The translations under genes were made by a program, and so were the position numbers. A stretch of DNA of 64,000 nt, from NCBI RefSeq assembly GCF_001634365.1, contig NZ_CP014579.1, positions 2,542,001 through 2,606,000 of the forward strand, given 5' to 3'. Shown piece by piece: positions 16,600 to 27,443 of this stretch; position 1 is the stretch's first letter, and every line of letters begins with the position of its first letter. The notes below the pieces were generated by a model. That model saw only the letters and a list, made by a program, of their open reading frames with translations, was not told where the DNA came from and did not search any database. This DNA is from Paraburkholderia phytofirmans OLGA172. Its GTDB lineage: Bacteria; Pseudomonadota; Gammaproteobacteria; Burkholderiales; Burkholderiaceae.

Positions 16600-17607
16600 T
16601 CACCGCGCGGCGAAATACCCCTTCACCGCGGCGATAAACGTATCGATATCCGCACGCGACACATCCTTATGCGTGACGAAGCGCGACGCATAGAGCATCT
16701 GCGTGAGGATGCCGCGCTCCTTGAGCCACGCTTCGAGCGGCGCGCAATGCTGCTGCGGAAACTGCGCGAACACCATGTTGGTCGCGATCGACTGCACCTT
16801 GACCGGGTCGATCGCTTCCAGACCGGCCGCCAGATGCGCGGCATTCGCGTGATCGTCGGCAAGACGCTCGACGTTGTGATCCAGCGCGTACAGGCAAGCC
16901 GCCGCCAGCACGCCGGCCTGGCGCATCCCGCCGCCCAGCACCTTGCGCCAGCGATGCGCCACCTCGATCAGCGTCTGGCTGCCGACCAATACCGAGCCGA
17001 CCGGCGCGCCCAGGCCCTTCGAAAAACAGATCGAGATCGAATCGAACGGTTCGCACAGCGCCGCGACCGGCTTACCCGAAGCAACCGCCGCGTTGTAGAC
17101 CCGCGCGCCGTCGAGGTGCGCCGACAACCCGCGCTGACGCGCCAACTGCACCGCCTCGTCGACATATGCCGCCGGCAGCACCTTGCCGCCGATGGTATTT
17201 TCCAACGCCAGCAGCCGGGTGCGCGCGAAGTGGTTGTCGATCGGCTTGATCGCTGCGGCGATCTTCTCGAGCGGGATCGAACCGTCGGCGGCATTCTCGA
17301 GCGGCTGCGGCTGAATGCTGCCGAGCACCGCTGCGCCGCCGCCTTCGTACTTATAGGTGTGCGCCAACTGGCCGACGATATATTCGTCGCCGCGCGCGCA
17401 ATGCGCCATCAACGCCGCCAGATTGCTTTGCGTGCCGCTCGGGAAGAACAGGCCTGCTTCCTTGCCGGCGCTCTCCGCGACCGCTGCTTGCAGGCGCAGC
17501 ACGGTTGGGTCGTCGCCCCAGACGTCGTCGCCCACTTCGGCGGCTGACATCGCCGCGAGCATGGCCGGAGTCGGACGGGTTACGGTGTCGCTGCGCAAAT
17601 CGATCAT
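16600..17607 (-). CDS. ltaE: low-specificity L-threonine aldolase
   Basis: A 335-residue pyridoxal-phosphate enzyme of fold type I that splits L-threonine and L-allo-threonine to glycine and acetaldehyde. It begins with the family opening [17 protein letters not shown], followed by [41 protein letters not shown] and the PLP-lysine motif [18 protein letters not shown]. The length matches the family. The start at 17607 is chosen because similarity begins at this Met; the frame is open upstream to 17721 with unrelated residues. It is convergent with the MFS gene and unlinked to glycine metabolism genes here. Confidence 0.94.
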   Translation of the reverse strand: MIDLRSDTVTRPTPAMLAAMSAAEVGDDVWGDDPTVLRLQAAVAESAGKEAGLFFPSGTQSNLAALMAHCARGDEYIVGQLAHTYKYEGGGAAVLGSIQPQPLENAADGSIPLEKIAAAIKPIDNHFARTRLLALENTIGGKVLPAAYVDEAVQLARQRGLSAHLDGARVYNAAVASGKPVAALCEPFDSISICFSKGLGAPVGSVLVGSQTLIEVAHRWRKVLGGGMRQAGVLAAACLYALDHNVERLADDHANAAHLAAGLEAIDPVKVQSIATNMVFAQFPQQHCAPLEAWLKERGILTQMLYASRFVTHKDVSRADIDTFIAAVKGYFAAR

Positions 17608-17768
17608 GGTGAGAGCCTTGTGTGTCCCTGTTTGTGTCAATGCATGACAGCCTGCGACAGGCGGCCCGCGTGCCGCTTCATCTGCTCCGATGGAGGGACG
17701 CGGCTCCTGCCGTTGAGCCACACAGTGTATTCAATTAACGCGGCGCTGAAAACCGCGCTAAAAGCAGC

Positions 17769-18533
17769 TTACCCGCCCGACTTCGGCAGCCACGCAAGCG
17801 GATCGACCGGCTGGCCGTTCTGGCGCACTTCGAACTGGATCGACGCCACGCCCCGGCTATCCACGCCGACTTCGCCGATGGTCTGACCTTGCGCGACAGC
17901 GTCGCCTTCCTTGACCAGCAGCGTGCTGTTCTGCCCGTAGGCGGTGATCAGCGAGTCGTCGTGCTTGATGATGATGAGCGGACCGTAGGCTTCGATCCCC
18001 GTGCCCGCGTACACCACCCGTCCGGTGGCGGCCGCCTTGACCGGATCGCCCGGATGGCCGCCGATCACGATGCCGTTCGACTTGCCCGGCGCAAAGGCTT
18101 TCAGGATGGGCCCACGCAACGGCCACAGCAGCACGCCTTGCTGCGCAACACCGGGCGCGCCAAGCGTCGTAGCCGAATCATTCCGGCCGGCAACATTGAC
18201 CGGGGGGGTCACCACGCTACCCGACGCCATCGGCGGAGCCACCCGCAGCACCTGGCCTGGATTGACGGCCGCATTCGACGCGAGACCGTTCCACGCCGCA
18301 ACCTCCTGCGGCTTACGGCCGTACGCCGACGCGATGCCCGCCAGCGTGTCGCCCGGATTGGCGCGGTAGTAACCGGCCGGCACAGGGACAGTGGCAAGGG
18401 TAGTCGGACGGGACGGCGCGCTGCTGTAGAACGGCGTGCTTTCCCACGGCATCGTGGTACAGCCGCTGAACATCACGCCGAGTGTCGCCGAGATCAGCAA
18501 CCGGGTCGCCGTGAATTGCCATTGTCTTGTCAT
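17769..18533 (-). CDS. NlpD-like lipoprotein with LysM and degenerate M23 domain
   Basis: A 254-residue outer-membrane lipoprotein (lipobox FSGC near residue 25) with a LysM peptidoglycan-binding module (YYRANPGDTLAGIASAYGRKPQEVAAWNGL, about 56-100) and a C-terminal LytM/M23 domain (about 140-250). The zinc-binding residues of active M23 peptidases are missing: the usual HxxxD region reads GIVIGGHPGDPV, and the HxH motif reads SIQFEV. As in E. coli NlpD and EnvC, this suggests an activator of an amidase in cell separation rather than an enzyme. An AGGA ribosome site precedes the ATG at 18533. The gene is not beside surE, pcm or rpoS, so it is probably a paralogue of the main nlpD. Confidence 0.88.
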   Translation of the reverse strand: MTRQWQFTATRLLISATLGVMFSGCTTMPWESTPFYSSAPSRPTTLATVPVPAGYYRANPGDTLAGIASAYGRKPQEVAAWNGLASNAAVNPGQVLRVAPPMASGSVVTPPVNVAGRNDSATTLGAPGVAQQGVLLWPLRGPILKAFAPGKSNGIVIGGHPGDPVKAAATGRVVYAGTGIEAYGPLIIIKHDDSLITAYGQNSTLLVKEGDAVAQGQTIGEVGVDSRGVASIQFEVRQNGQPVDPLAWLPKSGG

Positions 18534-18956
18534 GTAAATTTCCTCGACACTTTGATTCAATCGGATTCAATCAGCCCCCAAGCATTTGCCGTGCCTCTGG
18601 GTGCAGGCGCTGCGGCGTGTATCCATTATGCCGCCCGCATATGCTGGCGATATCGAGCGCGCCCCATGGACGCGCCGCAGTGAAGCGCTTGCTGCGAATG
18701 ATCTTCAGGGCGGATAGCGGCTCGAGAATCAGACGCTGCCGGCGCGTTATCCGTGCCGCATACGGGACCACCCGGCCGGCGGGATCACGCGTTTCGACTG
18801 GGCCCATTATAGGTGTTGCGGCAGGCACGACCGCCGGCAGGAGACCGCCCGAGCACATTCGTATGATCATTGAATCCTTTCAGCCCTCGCCTATACTCAG
18901 TCATGCTGCCGCAGCGTACCGTAAGCAAAACGCCTGAATCCTGCGAGGAGTTGGGG

Positions 18957-19277
18957 ATGAACAAAGCCACGTTTCTGGCCGTGCAATTCAACGTCGACGA
19001 TGTTGCGGCGTCGCCCGGTTTGGTCGAGTTGCTGAACACGCATCTGGTTTTCGCGGCAGACGTCGCCGAAGCCGCCGACGCGCTGGTCCAGTTGGCCAGC
19101 ATCGCGGGATTGTCGAGCGGTGTCGAAGCCAGCGTCGAGATTCCGGCTCTAGCGATCGAACGGCTGCGCGAGGCGCTCGACAATCTCAGCGGCTACGACG
19201 AATCCTGGTTGCTTGCCCTGGAGCCAAGCCGCGCGTTGTTCGACGAAATAGGCCGTCGGCAACGCACCGTGCATTAA
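18957..19277 (+). CDS. conserved small hypothetical protein
   Basis: A 106-residue soluble, acidic, mostly helical protein with no signal peptide or membrane segment. The start at 18957 has a strong GCGAGGAG ribosome site; the longer frame from 18870 does not. I do not recognise a family. Features such as LVELLNTHLVFAADVAEAADALVQL and a Leu/Ala-rich composition suggest a small helical bundle. No operon partners are apparent. Confidence 0.65.
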   Translation: MNKATFLAVQFNVDDVAASPGLVELLNTHLVFAADVAEAADALVQLASIAGLSSGVEASVEIPALAIERLREALDNLSGYDESWLLALEPSRALFDEIGRRQRTVH

Positions 19278-19481
19278 AGCTGCGCTCGGACGGCGAAACG
19301 CGCCGCGCGCAACTCGAAGCGCAACGCGTGGCCGCGCAGGCGCATCTGAACAAGGCGCATCAAGGCGCATCGGCAGATTCATCAGCTCAATCTGACCAGC
19401 AATGAAGGGATTCCGCATTTGCCGAACCGTTGATGCGTGCTTCGAAACCGATCTGACGGCGAAGCCTGGGCCGTAAACGAC

Positions 19482-19513
19482 AAAACGCCGCCCGGCAATC
19501 CGGTCGGCGTTTT
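19482..19513 (-). terminator. rho-independent terminator of the DUF4148 gene
   Basis: AAAACGCCG (19482-19490) pairs with CGGCGTTTT (19505-19513), enclosing a nested CCGG/CCGG pair; on the minus strand the stem ends in a T-run. It lies 56 bases beyond the stop of the minus-strand DUF4148 gene. Confidence 0.85.
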
Positions 19514-19568
19514 CGTTATTGCCCGCCGCCAATCAGCAAGGCGGCGTTTCCATCGGCTTCGGCGCGAA

Positions 19569-19886
19569 TTAGTTGCCGAAGTAGACCGAGTTGCGGTCAT
19601 TGCTGCTCACCGGACGACCCGCTTGCGAGCTGCCTGCGATCGGTGCGCCGTAGCCGCTGTTCACTGCTTGAGCGGTGCCGTTCTGTGCGTCGACGCGTGC
19701 CTGTGCGGCTTGCAGGTTAGCCGGGTAGTTGATTTGATCGCCGCTCGGGTTGTAACCCGCCTTTTCGAGTTGCACCAGTTGAGCGCGTACTTCAGCGCGC
19801 GTCACCGGCTGGTTCGATTGAGCAAACGAAGCAACAGGAGCGACCAGAGCGGCAGCGACGACAACTGCAGAGATAAGAGTCTTCAT
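19569..19886 (-). CDS. DUF4148 domain-containing exported protein
   Basis: A 105-residue secreted or periplasmic protein with a signal peptide (1-22, ending SFA). It is followed by the DUF4148 hallmark VTRAEVRAQLVQLEKAGYNP and a low-complexity C-terminus. The family is abundant in Burkholderiales, usually as short stand-alone genes with many paralogues; its function is unknown. It is preceded by an AGGTTT-type weak ribosome site and ends at a good terminator, so it is a single-gene unit. Confidence 0.92.
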   Translation of the reverse strand: MKTLISAVVVAAALVAPVASFAQSNQPVTRAEVRAQLVQLEKAGYNPSGDQINYPANLQAAQARVDAQNGTAQAVNSGYGAPIAGSSQAGRPVSSNDRNSVYFGN

Positions 19887-20099
19887 GATGTAAACCTCCA
19901 GAACTTGTATTTAATGTGCTTTGGGCTCGTTGTCCCGTAGCGCTTAAGTACAAGTTTAGGAGCGTTGACACCTAGGGGAAACCCCTAAAACGACGAAACT
20001 CTATTTCGAATTTCACAATAATAGACAAGCTGCCGAGTCGGCACGCTATTTGTCTGATAGCCTTCAGCAATAATTGCCTGCTCGATTTCATTCGGTCGC

Positions 20100-20139
20100 G
20101 CGGCCCGGCGCGCCTTACTGCACGCGCGCGCCGGGCCGC
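20100..20139 (-). terminator. GC-rich hairpin after the 6-phosphogluconate dehydrogenase gene
   Basis: A perfect 14-bp stem (20100-20113 with 20126-20139) and a 12-base loop lies 12 bases after the minus-strand gnd stop codon. No T-run follows, so it may be a rho-dependent stop or a transcript-protecting hairpin. Confidence 0.5.
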
Positions 20140-20150
20140 AATTCAAACAC

Positions 20151-21560
<1,410 letters not shown>

Positions 21561-21801
21561 GTGAATTCTCCAGAGTCCAATTATGTCGAGACGCCGCGCC
21601 GGAAGGAACATCGGCGGGACGTCGAGGGTGAAAGGATAAAAGAAATGCCGGCTTGCCGCTCGTTGGCGCACATTGACGCTCAGCGAGCGAACCTTTTCCG
21701 CTACGTGTGGCTGCCTCACGAGACAGCTCGCCCTTTGCCTCGTGACGCGCTTTATGGCGCACGTCACGACGCCGATCAGGCACCCACACGTCGAACGTCT
21801 G

Positions 21802-22530
21802 TCAGACCCGCGCCACGTCCTGGCGTTTCCTGAACACGAGACTGAAATTGTTGGCCGGCATCGCGATCGGCTCGTCGCACACGAGTCCGACCGATGCGCC
21901 CAACGCTACCACGGCCTCCATATCGCGCACGCCCCACGCGGGGTCGCGGCTGCGCAACTGCTGATCGAACGCATCGTTGCTCGGCGAGATATGCGCGCCG
22001 CCGCGTTTATAAGGACCGTACAGATACAGTACACCGCCATCGGCCAGACGGCGGCTCGCGCCGGCGAATAGCGCTTGCGTCGCGCTCCACGGCGAGATGT
22101 GAATCATGTTGATACAGACTACGGCGTCGAGCTTGTCGAGCTTGTCGAGCTTGTCGAGCTTGTCGAGCTTGTCGAGCTTGTCGTGCGTATCGGGCTTGTC
22201 GTGCGTATCGGGCTTGTCGTGCTTATCCACGCCCCAATCCGCCTGATGCACGTCGAGGGCGAGCGGTGCGCGCACGTTCGCCAGCCCTTCGTGCGCAACC
22301 CACGCCGCAATCGACGCACGCGCATCCGCATCGAGATCGCTCGGCTGCCAGTCAAGCCCAGGCAACGCGCGGGCGAAGCAGACAGCGTGCTGGCCCGTGC
22401 CGCTCGCGATTTCCAGCACGCGGCCGGTGGCGGGCAGCACCTCGCGCAATACAGCAAGAATCGGTTCGCGATTGCGTTCGGCGGACGGCGAACGTTGCCG
22501 CAACGCCGCATGAAAATCAGTCATGTTCAC
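21802..22530 (-). CDS. DUF938 family SAM-dependent methyltransferase
   Basis: A 242-residue predicted methyltransferase. It starts with the family-typical [20 protein letters not shown], has the SAM-binding glycine motif [16 protein letters not shown] (about 37-52), and after the middle insertion continues with [27 protein letters not shown] and [11 protein letters not shown]. The target is unknown. Unusually, about 33 residues of HDKPDT and KLD repeats, encoded by a 99-base minisatellite, interrupt the protein between the third strand and the INMIHISPW motif, a position where relatives have a short loop. The frame is kept, so the protein is probably still folded with a flexible charged loop. 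Confidence 0.85.
   Translation of the reverse strand: MNMTDFHAALRQRSPSAERNREPILAVLREVLPATGRVLEIASGTGQHAVCFARALPGLDWQPSDLDADARASIAAWVAHEGLANVRAPLALDVHQADWGVDKHDKPDTHDKPDTHDKLDKLDKLDKLDKLDKLDAVVCINMIHISPWSATQALFAGASRRLADGGVLYLYGPYKRGGAHISPSNDAFDQQLRSRDPAWGVRDMEAVVALGASVGLVCDEPIAMPANNFSLVFRKRQDVARV
22126..22224. repeat. 9-bp/18-bp in-frame minisatellite
   Basis: Six perfect copies of GTCGAGCTT (22126-22179), two copies of the 18-mer GTCGTGCGTATCGGGCTT (22180-22215) and one GTCGTGCTT (22216-22224) lie in tandem within the DUF938 methyltransferase gene. All units are multiples of three, so copy-number change alters length but not frame. Confidence 0.95.
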
Positions 22531-22591
22531 CCTGTTTCAATATGAGGCCGTGCACACGCGTTCGGCGCGTTCACGGCTGTAGGTGGCGTGT

Positions 22592-23461
22592 TCAGTCCAG
22601 CGCCAGACGGCCCGCGAGCGCGGTCAGGGTATCGGCGCAGGGTGCGGCGATTTTCAGCGACAGCAGCGCATCGGCGCGCGTGCGCCCGAGATTGATCGCG
22701 ACGATCGGCTTGCCCTGCTTCTGCGCCCACACGCAGAAACGGTAGCCCGAATAAACCATCAGCGACGAGCCGACCACCAGCACTGCGTCCGCCGCATCGA
22801 GCGCCTGCGAAGCCGCTTCGACACGCTCGCGCGGCACGCTTTCGCCGAAGAACACCACCGCGGGCTTCAGCAAACCGCCGCAGTTCGTGCACGCCGGAAT
22901 GCGGAATGATTCGATATCGTGCCACTCCAGATGCGCGTCGCCGTCGGCGGCGGTTTCGGCGGTGACGTTCAGCAACGCGGGATTGTCGGCTTCGAGCGTC
23001 TGCTGGATCGACGCGCGCGAATGCTGCAACCCGCAGTCCAGACACGTCACGGCGTCGATGCCGCCATGCAGTTCGATCACCTCGCGGCTGCCCGCCCGTT
23101 GATGCAAACCGTCGACGTTCTGCGTGACGAGCGTCGGCACATGTCCCGCGGCTTCGAGCCGGGCCAATGCGGTATGCGCGGCATTCGGCTGCGCGTCGGC
23201 CACCACCGGCCAGCCGACCATGCTGCGTGCCCAATAGCGCTGGCGCATCGCGGCCGTGCCGAGAAATTCCTGCAGCGTGATCGGCGGCGAACGCTTCCAC
23301 GCGCCATTGTCGTCGCGATAGCCGGGAATGCCGGAGTCGGTGCTGATGCCCGCGCCGGTCAGCACGAACAGACGCGGATAACGCTGCACGAAGGTATGCA
23401 GGTCGTCCAGCGTGTGCGATTCGTTGAACGGTTCGATGTGCGTGGGTTGAGGGTTGGTCAT
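22592..23461 (-). CDS. Sir2-family NAD-dependent protein deacylase
   Basis: A 289-residue sirtuin that should remove acyl groups from lysines using NAD. All core motifs are present: LTGAGISTDSGIPGYRD (NAD pocket), TQNVDGLHQRAG, the catalytic His in IELHGG, a zinc ribbon CLDC and CTNC, KPAVVFFGESVP and LVVGSSLMVYSG. The sequence style (GIPGYRDDNGAWKRSPPI) fits class II, related to SIRT4, rather than CobB class III, as the Tyr/Arg pair for succinyl recognition is not evident. It follows DUF938 at 61 bases on the same strand, upstream in transcription, and may share its mRNA. Confidence 0.93.
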   Translation of the reverse strand: MTNPQPTHIEPFNESHTLDDLHTFVQRYPRLFVLTGAGISTDSGIPGYRDDNGAWKRSPPITLQEFLGTAAMRQRYWARSMVGWPVVADAQPNAAHTALARLEAAGHVPTLVTQNVDGLHQRAGSREVIELHGGIDAVTCLDCGLQHSRASIQQTLEADNPALLNVTAETAADGDAHLEWHDIESFRIPACTNCGGLLKPAVVFFGESVPRERVEAASQALDAADAVLVVGSSLMVYSGYRFCVWAQKQGKPIVAINLGRTRADALLSLKIAAPCADTLTALAGRLALD

Positions 23462-23558
23462 GACGGGGATAGGGTATGGCTGCGGATTCGACCGGTCATT
23501 GCAACACCCAGTGTTTCAACAAGGTTCGTAAACTGCAAGGTCCGACGAGGTCGACCGT

Positions 23559-23798
23559 TCAGCGGCGCGTGCGCGATTTGCTCTGCCGCGCATGTGCCGT
23601 GCGCACCGTTTGCACCGTTTGCACCGCTCGCGCCACCTGCCGCGCCTGCCACTCGGCGAGCGCTGATCGATAGCGCTCGAACGCTTCATCGTAGAGGTCG
23701 AAGATGCACGGATTGCAGCCACTATGACAACAATCGTCGAGGTCGGGCTGCACGGGCGGCACCGGCTGCAGGTCGTCCTTGGGCGAGGCACGGGGCAC
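23559..23798 (-). CDS. oxidoreductase-like domain protein (PF09791-type)
   Basis: A 79-residue protein matching the small oxidoreductase-like family: a proline-rich lead (PVPPVQPDL) followed by CCHSGCNPCIFDLYDEAFERYRSALAEW, with the characteristic CC-x2-GC-x2-C cysteine cluster and the Tyr-rich helix. In eukaryotes the motif is found at the N-terminus of mitochondrial oxidoreductases; the bacterial stand-alone form has no assigned function but the cysteines suggest metal or Fe-S binding. The C-terminal 25 residues are low-complexity. It lies 97 bases upstream of the sirtuin gene on the same strand. Confidence 0.78.
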   Translation of the reverse strand: MPRASPKDDLQPVPPVQPDLDDCCHSGCNPCIFDLYDEAFERYRSALAEWQARQVARAVQTVQTVRTAHARQSKSRTRR

Positions 23799-23962
23799 GG
23801 CGAATCGCTTTTTCGAAAGGCGGGAAGCGCTCAGTATAAGTTGATCTCCCGCGATGCGCGCTGCAGCGGTTCGACATCAACCCGCGACCTGAATCCGCGC
23901 CTTCAATTCACGCCCCAAGCCCTTTCCTTCAACCCGCTCTCGCCGTGAACGCTGCGCCGTGC

Positions 23963-24727
23963 TCAGCCCCTGCCGACGAACGGCATCTTGCTCGCCATGA
24001 TAGTCATGAACTGCACATTCGCCGACAGCGGCAATTCCGCCATATGCAGCACCGCGTCGGCAACGTGCTGCACGTCCATCAACGGCTCGACCGCAATTTC
24101 GCCGTTCGCCTGCGGCACGCCGCGCGCCATCCGCTCCGCCATTTCCGTTGCGGCATTGCCGATGTCGATCTGCCCGCACACGATGTCGTATTGGCGGCCG
24201 TCGAGCGAAACGGCTTTCGTGATGCCGGTAATCGCGTGCTTGGTCGCCGTGTAGGCAATGCTGTTCGGCCGCGGTGCATGCGCGGAAATCGAGCCGTTGT
24301 TGATGATGCGGCCGCCTCGCGGCGTCTGCGTTTTCATCAGACCGAATGCGGCACGTGTGCAAAGAAACACGCCGGTGAGATTGGTGTCGACCACCGAGCG
24401 CCATTCGTCGATATCGAGTTCGTCGATATCGACTGGGGAGCCGTTGCGGCCTGCGTTATTGAACAGCACGTCGAGCCGGCCGCGCCGCGCACGGATCGTG
24501 TCGAACAGCGCGGCGACGCTGCCGGCATCCGTCACGTCGCAGGCCACGGCGAGCGCGTCGCCACCCAGTTGCTGCGCTTCTTCGACCACGGCGTCGAGCG
24601 GCGCCTGGCGACGGCCGGCGAGGACAACGCTATAGCCATGTTCCAGCATCTTGAGCGCGCAAGCCCGGCCGATGCCGCTGCCCGCGCCCGTCACCAGCGC
24701 CACTTTCTTGGTTCCCGTTCCTGTCAC
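23963..24727 (-). CDS. SDR-family NAD(P)-dependent oxidoreductase
   Basis: A 254-residue classical short-chain dehydrogenase. It has [10 protein letters not shown] (cofactor motif near residue 13), NNAGRNG, the catalytic Ser in [13 protein letters not shown] and the YTATK active-site pair, then a C-terminal substrate loop ending MPFVGRG. The family oxidises or reduces alcohols and ketones; the substrate is unknown. The start is a GTG at 24727 with AGGAG seven bases upstream; the longer ATG frame to 24796 adds a basic stretch lacking family resemblance. Its promoter should lie in the divergent gap shared with the polysaccharide deacetylase gene. Confidence 0.9.
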   Translation of the reverse strand: MTGTGTKKVALVTGAGSGIGRACALKMLEHGYSVVLAGRRQAPLDAVVEEAQQLGGDALAVACDVTDAGSVAALFDTIRARRGRLDVLFNNAGRNGSPVDIDELDIDEWRSVVDTNLTGVFLCTRAAFGLMKTQTPRGGRIINNGSISAHAPRPNSIAYTATKHAITGITKAVSLDGRQYDIVCGQIDIGNAATEMAERMARGVPQANGEIAVEPLMDVQHVADAVLHMAELPLSANVQFMTIMASKMPFVGRG

Positions 24728-24965
24728 AGCGCGTCTCCTGCTCCGTTTCTTTGGCCTTAGCACCATACAACAGCGGATTGTCCACCACAAATGCAAAGGC
24801 GCGACCGTCGCCAGGCATGACGTCTTTCAATCTGCTTTCAGCATTTACCGTTCATGTCCGCGGCCGCGTCGAACGACGCATCAATGGTATCGTTTGCCGT
24901 TGCGCGTCGCGCGCGCGATTCAAGACCTTCCCAGGACGGAGGAAGGAAGACAGGAAGCACGCTTA

Positions 24966-25823
24966 ATGAACGAACTCTCCACGCCGCCACAAGGCGGTGA
25001 CGCCGCGCCGCCGCGCCGCTGGCCGCGCACCGGCTATCCCGCGATGCTCCCCGCGACCGCCGCCTGGCACGTATTCGTGCTGGCCGGATGGCTGCTGGCG
25101 CCCGCCGCGTGGCCGTGGTGGCTGGCCGCGATCTTCGCGAATCACGCTATTTTCACGGTAGCCGGACTGTTGCCGCGCACCACGCTGCTAGGCCCGAACT
25201 GGACACGCCTGCCTGTTGGCGCGCACAACGCAGACGCGATCGCACTGACCATCGACGACGGTCCCGATCCGGTCGTCACACCACAGGTGCTCGATCTGCT
25301 CGACGCCTTCGACGTGCGCGCCACCTTCTTCTGTATCGGCGCGAAAGCGCAACGTTATCCGGAGCTCACACGCGAAATCGTCGCACGCGGGCATGCGCTG
25401 GAAAACCATTCGCAGGTTCACGTGCACACGTTTTCGGTCACGTTTCCGGGCGCGCTCACGCGCGAGATCGACGCGGCGCAGCGCACCTTCGAAGCAGTGA
25501 GCGGCGAGCGGCCGCTGTTCTTCCGCGCCCCGGCGGGGTTGCGCAACCTCTTTCTCGAGCCCGTGCTGCGCAAACTCGATTTGCGGCTCGCGGCGTGGAC
25601 GCGGCGCGGCTACGACACGCGCGAGCGCGATCCGCAATTGGTCGCGCATCGGCTGCTTAACGGCCTTGCGCCGCGCGACATTCTGCTGCTGCACGACGGC
25701 AATGCCGCGCTCACCATCGAGGGCAAACCGCTGATCCTTGCCGTCCTGCCGCGCGTGATCGACGCGGCCCGCCGGCAGCACTTGCGCTTCGTTACGCTGC
25801 GTGAAGCACGTATCGACGACTGA
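24966..25823 (+). CDS. NodB-type polysaccharide deacetylase, membrane-anchored
   Basis: A 285-residue protein with two hydrophobic segments near the N-terminus (about residues 35-70) and a NodB homology domain from about residue 85. Catalytic motifs are complete: TIDDGPDP (metal Asp pair), ENHSQVHVH (the H-S-x-x-H zinc motif), RAPAGLRN, and LLLHDG at the C-terminal end. Such enzymes remove N-acetyl groups from chitooligosaccharides, peptidoglycan or exopolysaccharide; the membrane anchor suggests action at the envelope. The start at 24966 is chosen because upstream codons back to 24651 overlap the divergent SDR gene. Confidence 0.87.
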   Translation: MNELSTPPQGGDAAPPRRWPRTGYPAMLPATAAWHVFVLAGWLLAPAAWPWWLAAIFANHAIFTVAGLLPRTTLLGPNWTRLPVGAHNADAIALTIDDGPDPVVTPQVLDLLDAFDVRATFFCIGAKAQRYPELTREIVARGHALENHSQVHVHTFSVTFPGALTREIDAAQRTFEAVSGERPLFFRAPAGLRNLFLEPVLRKLDLRLAAWTRRGYDTRERDPQLVAHRLLNGLAPRDILLLHDGNAALTIEGKPLILAVLPRVIDAARRQHLRFVTLREARIDD

Positions 25824-25891
25824 GCCGCCCCCCTTCCCGCGAGTGCCGGCCACCCCGCCCGGCACTCGGCGAGCCACGCAAACATTGCTCA

Positions 25892-25957
25892 CGCAACTCG
25901 AACGCGGCTCAAACGCGGTTTAAGCGCAACTCAAACGCAGCTCAAGCGCGACTAACT
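25892..25957. repeat. degenerate 11-bp tandem repeat
   Basis: Six consecutive 11-base units begin at 25892: CGCAACTCGAA, CGCGGCTCAAA, CGCGGTTTAAG, CGCAACTCAAA, CGCAGCTCAAG and CGCGACTAACT. They fill the gap between the convergent deacetylase and DUF2252 genes. The period equals about one helical turn. Confidence 0.8.
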
Positions 25958-25958
25958 G

Positions 25959-27371
25959 TTACACGCGGAAATCCGCCGCCATGTCTTCGTCCGTGCGCGC
26001 CTCGAGCTCGCCGTTTCGGCAAGCTTTCAGGAACACGTCGTAGTCACGTTCCACCTGGTCCGCGTAGCTGCAGGCATAGCCGGTGAGCGATTCCGCGAAC
26101 TGATCGCCGCGGCCGATATACGCGCTGACTTCGATCGCCTGGCCGCTCGCCTTGCCATGCGCGCGCGCCATGATCCAGCCGCAAAGTTTCGCGTAACCTT
26201 CCAGCAGGTCGGTATCGAACAACTCGATGTTCGCCGACAGTTTCATGTCGCGCAGTTGCCGGAAGTAGAAATGGCGCCCTAACGGACCGTTCGCCCAGCC
26301 GAGAAAGATGTCGCTCGCGGCTTGCAACACGCGCTGCCCTTGCACGACGCGCTCGCCCTCGTGCTTGATGGCCGGCGACTTGTAGTACTGGGAGATCACC
26401 GACGGCCGCGCCTCCTTGAGTTGCAGAAACAAAGGCTTGCCCATGTGATCCACGCTTAGCACAACCATACAGCGAGTGCCGACGCTGCCAACGCCCACCA
26501 CTTTGAACACGATATCCTGCACGGTGAAATGGGCGAGCAACTCGCGCCGGTCGTGCGGCATCGTCTTCAGATACTCGCCCCACATGCGTTCGAGCATCTT
26601 GCGCCAGTTGGCGCCCCTGAATGCTTCGGTTTCTTCCGGCGTGAACAGCGTGTTCGCGCCCAGCACGTGAAACAGCGCCGGCGGCGCGTCGCGGATCGTC
26701 CAGCGGTCGCCGTCGAAATCGGCCATCTTTTCCATCAGGTTTTCGTGAGTACGGCTCGCGGCCTTTTCCATGCCGCGCCGCACGATGCGGCGGCGTTCGG
26801 GGCTCAGTGCGGTTTCCGCCATGCGGTCGAAGGTGATGCGGTCGTACCAGAGCTCGAGCGCGCCGCACTGCGCATACTGCGCCATGCGGTCGCGGTATTC
26901 GGTGACGGCGGTCATCACCAGATGCTCCGCCGTGCCGCGGCTCAAGCGCATGTGGCGCGCGGCGACCACGAGGCTCGCGGTCAGGCGTTTCAGGTCCCAT
27001 TCGAAAGGACCCGTTGCAACTTCGTCGAAGTCGTTCAGATCGAATACGAGTTGACGCTCGGGCGTCGCGAATCCACCGAAATTCATCAGATGGCCGTCGC
27101 CGCAAATCGGCATGGTGAGGCCGGTGTCGGGAATCTGGCTCAGGTCATGGGCCTGAATGATCGCGGTCCCGCGAAAGAACGTGAACGGCGACACCGACAT
27201 GCGCCCGTAGCGCAGCGGCACGAGCCTTTCGACCCGCCCCTCGCTGCTTCGCTTAAGCAACTCGATTGGGTTGCGATGCAATTCGCCTACCGTGCGATGG
27301 CTCGAACGTTTCGAGTGCTCACGGGCGGCACGGCCACGGGCCTCCCGTTCGGCGATGGTGCTGGCTTTCAT
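25959..27371 (-). CDS. DUF2252 family protein, kinase-like fold
   Basis: A 470-residue cytosolic protein of the DUF2252 family. Diagnostic stretches are FFRGTAIIQAHDLS, MPICGDGHLMNFGGF and LVFDLNDFDEVATGPFEWDLKRL; the GDGHLxN and DFDE elements resemble the catalytic and metal-binding loops of aminoglycoside phosphotransferase-like kinases, so a phosphotransfer role is plausible but unproven. A GGAG site precedes the ATG at 27371. It is in the same direction as the outer-membrane protein gene upstream, with a 72-base gap, and may be cotranscribed. Confidence 0.88.
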   Translation of the reverse strand: MKASTIAEREARGRAAREHSKRSSHRTVGELHRNPIELLKRSSEGRVERLVPLRYGRMSVSPFTFFRGTAIIQAHDLSQIPDTGLTMPICGDGHLMNFGGFATPERQLVFDLNDFDEVATGPFEWDLKRLTASLVVAARHMRLSRGTAEHLVMTAVTEYRDRMAQYAQCGALELWYDRITFDRMAETALSPERRRIVRRGMEKAASRTHENLMEKMADFDGDRWTIRDAPPALFHVLGANTLFTPEETEAFRGANWRKMLERMWGEYLKTMPHDRRELLAHFTVQDIVFKVVGVGSVGTRCMVVLSVDHMGKPLFLQLKEARPSVISQYYKSPAIKHEGERVVQGQRVLQAASDIFLGWANGPLGRHFYFRQLRDMKLSANIELFDTDLLEGYAKLCGWIMARAHGKASGQAIEVSAYIGRGDQFAESLTGYACSYADQVERDYDVFLKACRNGELEARTDEDMAADFRV

Positions 27372-27443
27372 GCTCTTCTCCGGTTTTTGTATGAATCTTT
27401 ACTATCGGTTCTAGAAGACTGCTTCTGCGGGCACGGTGAGCCG

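Noticed and set aside
18571..18870. 99-codon minus-strand frame between the NlpD-like gene and the small plus-strand gene
   Set aside because: A faint resemblance (LSAL and PW elements) to cupin-type regulator N-termini was noticed, but there is no supporting start or conserved length.
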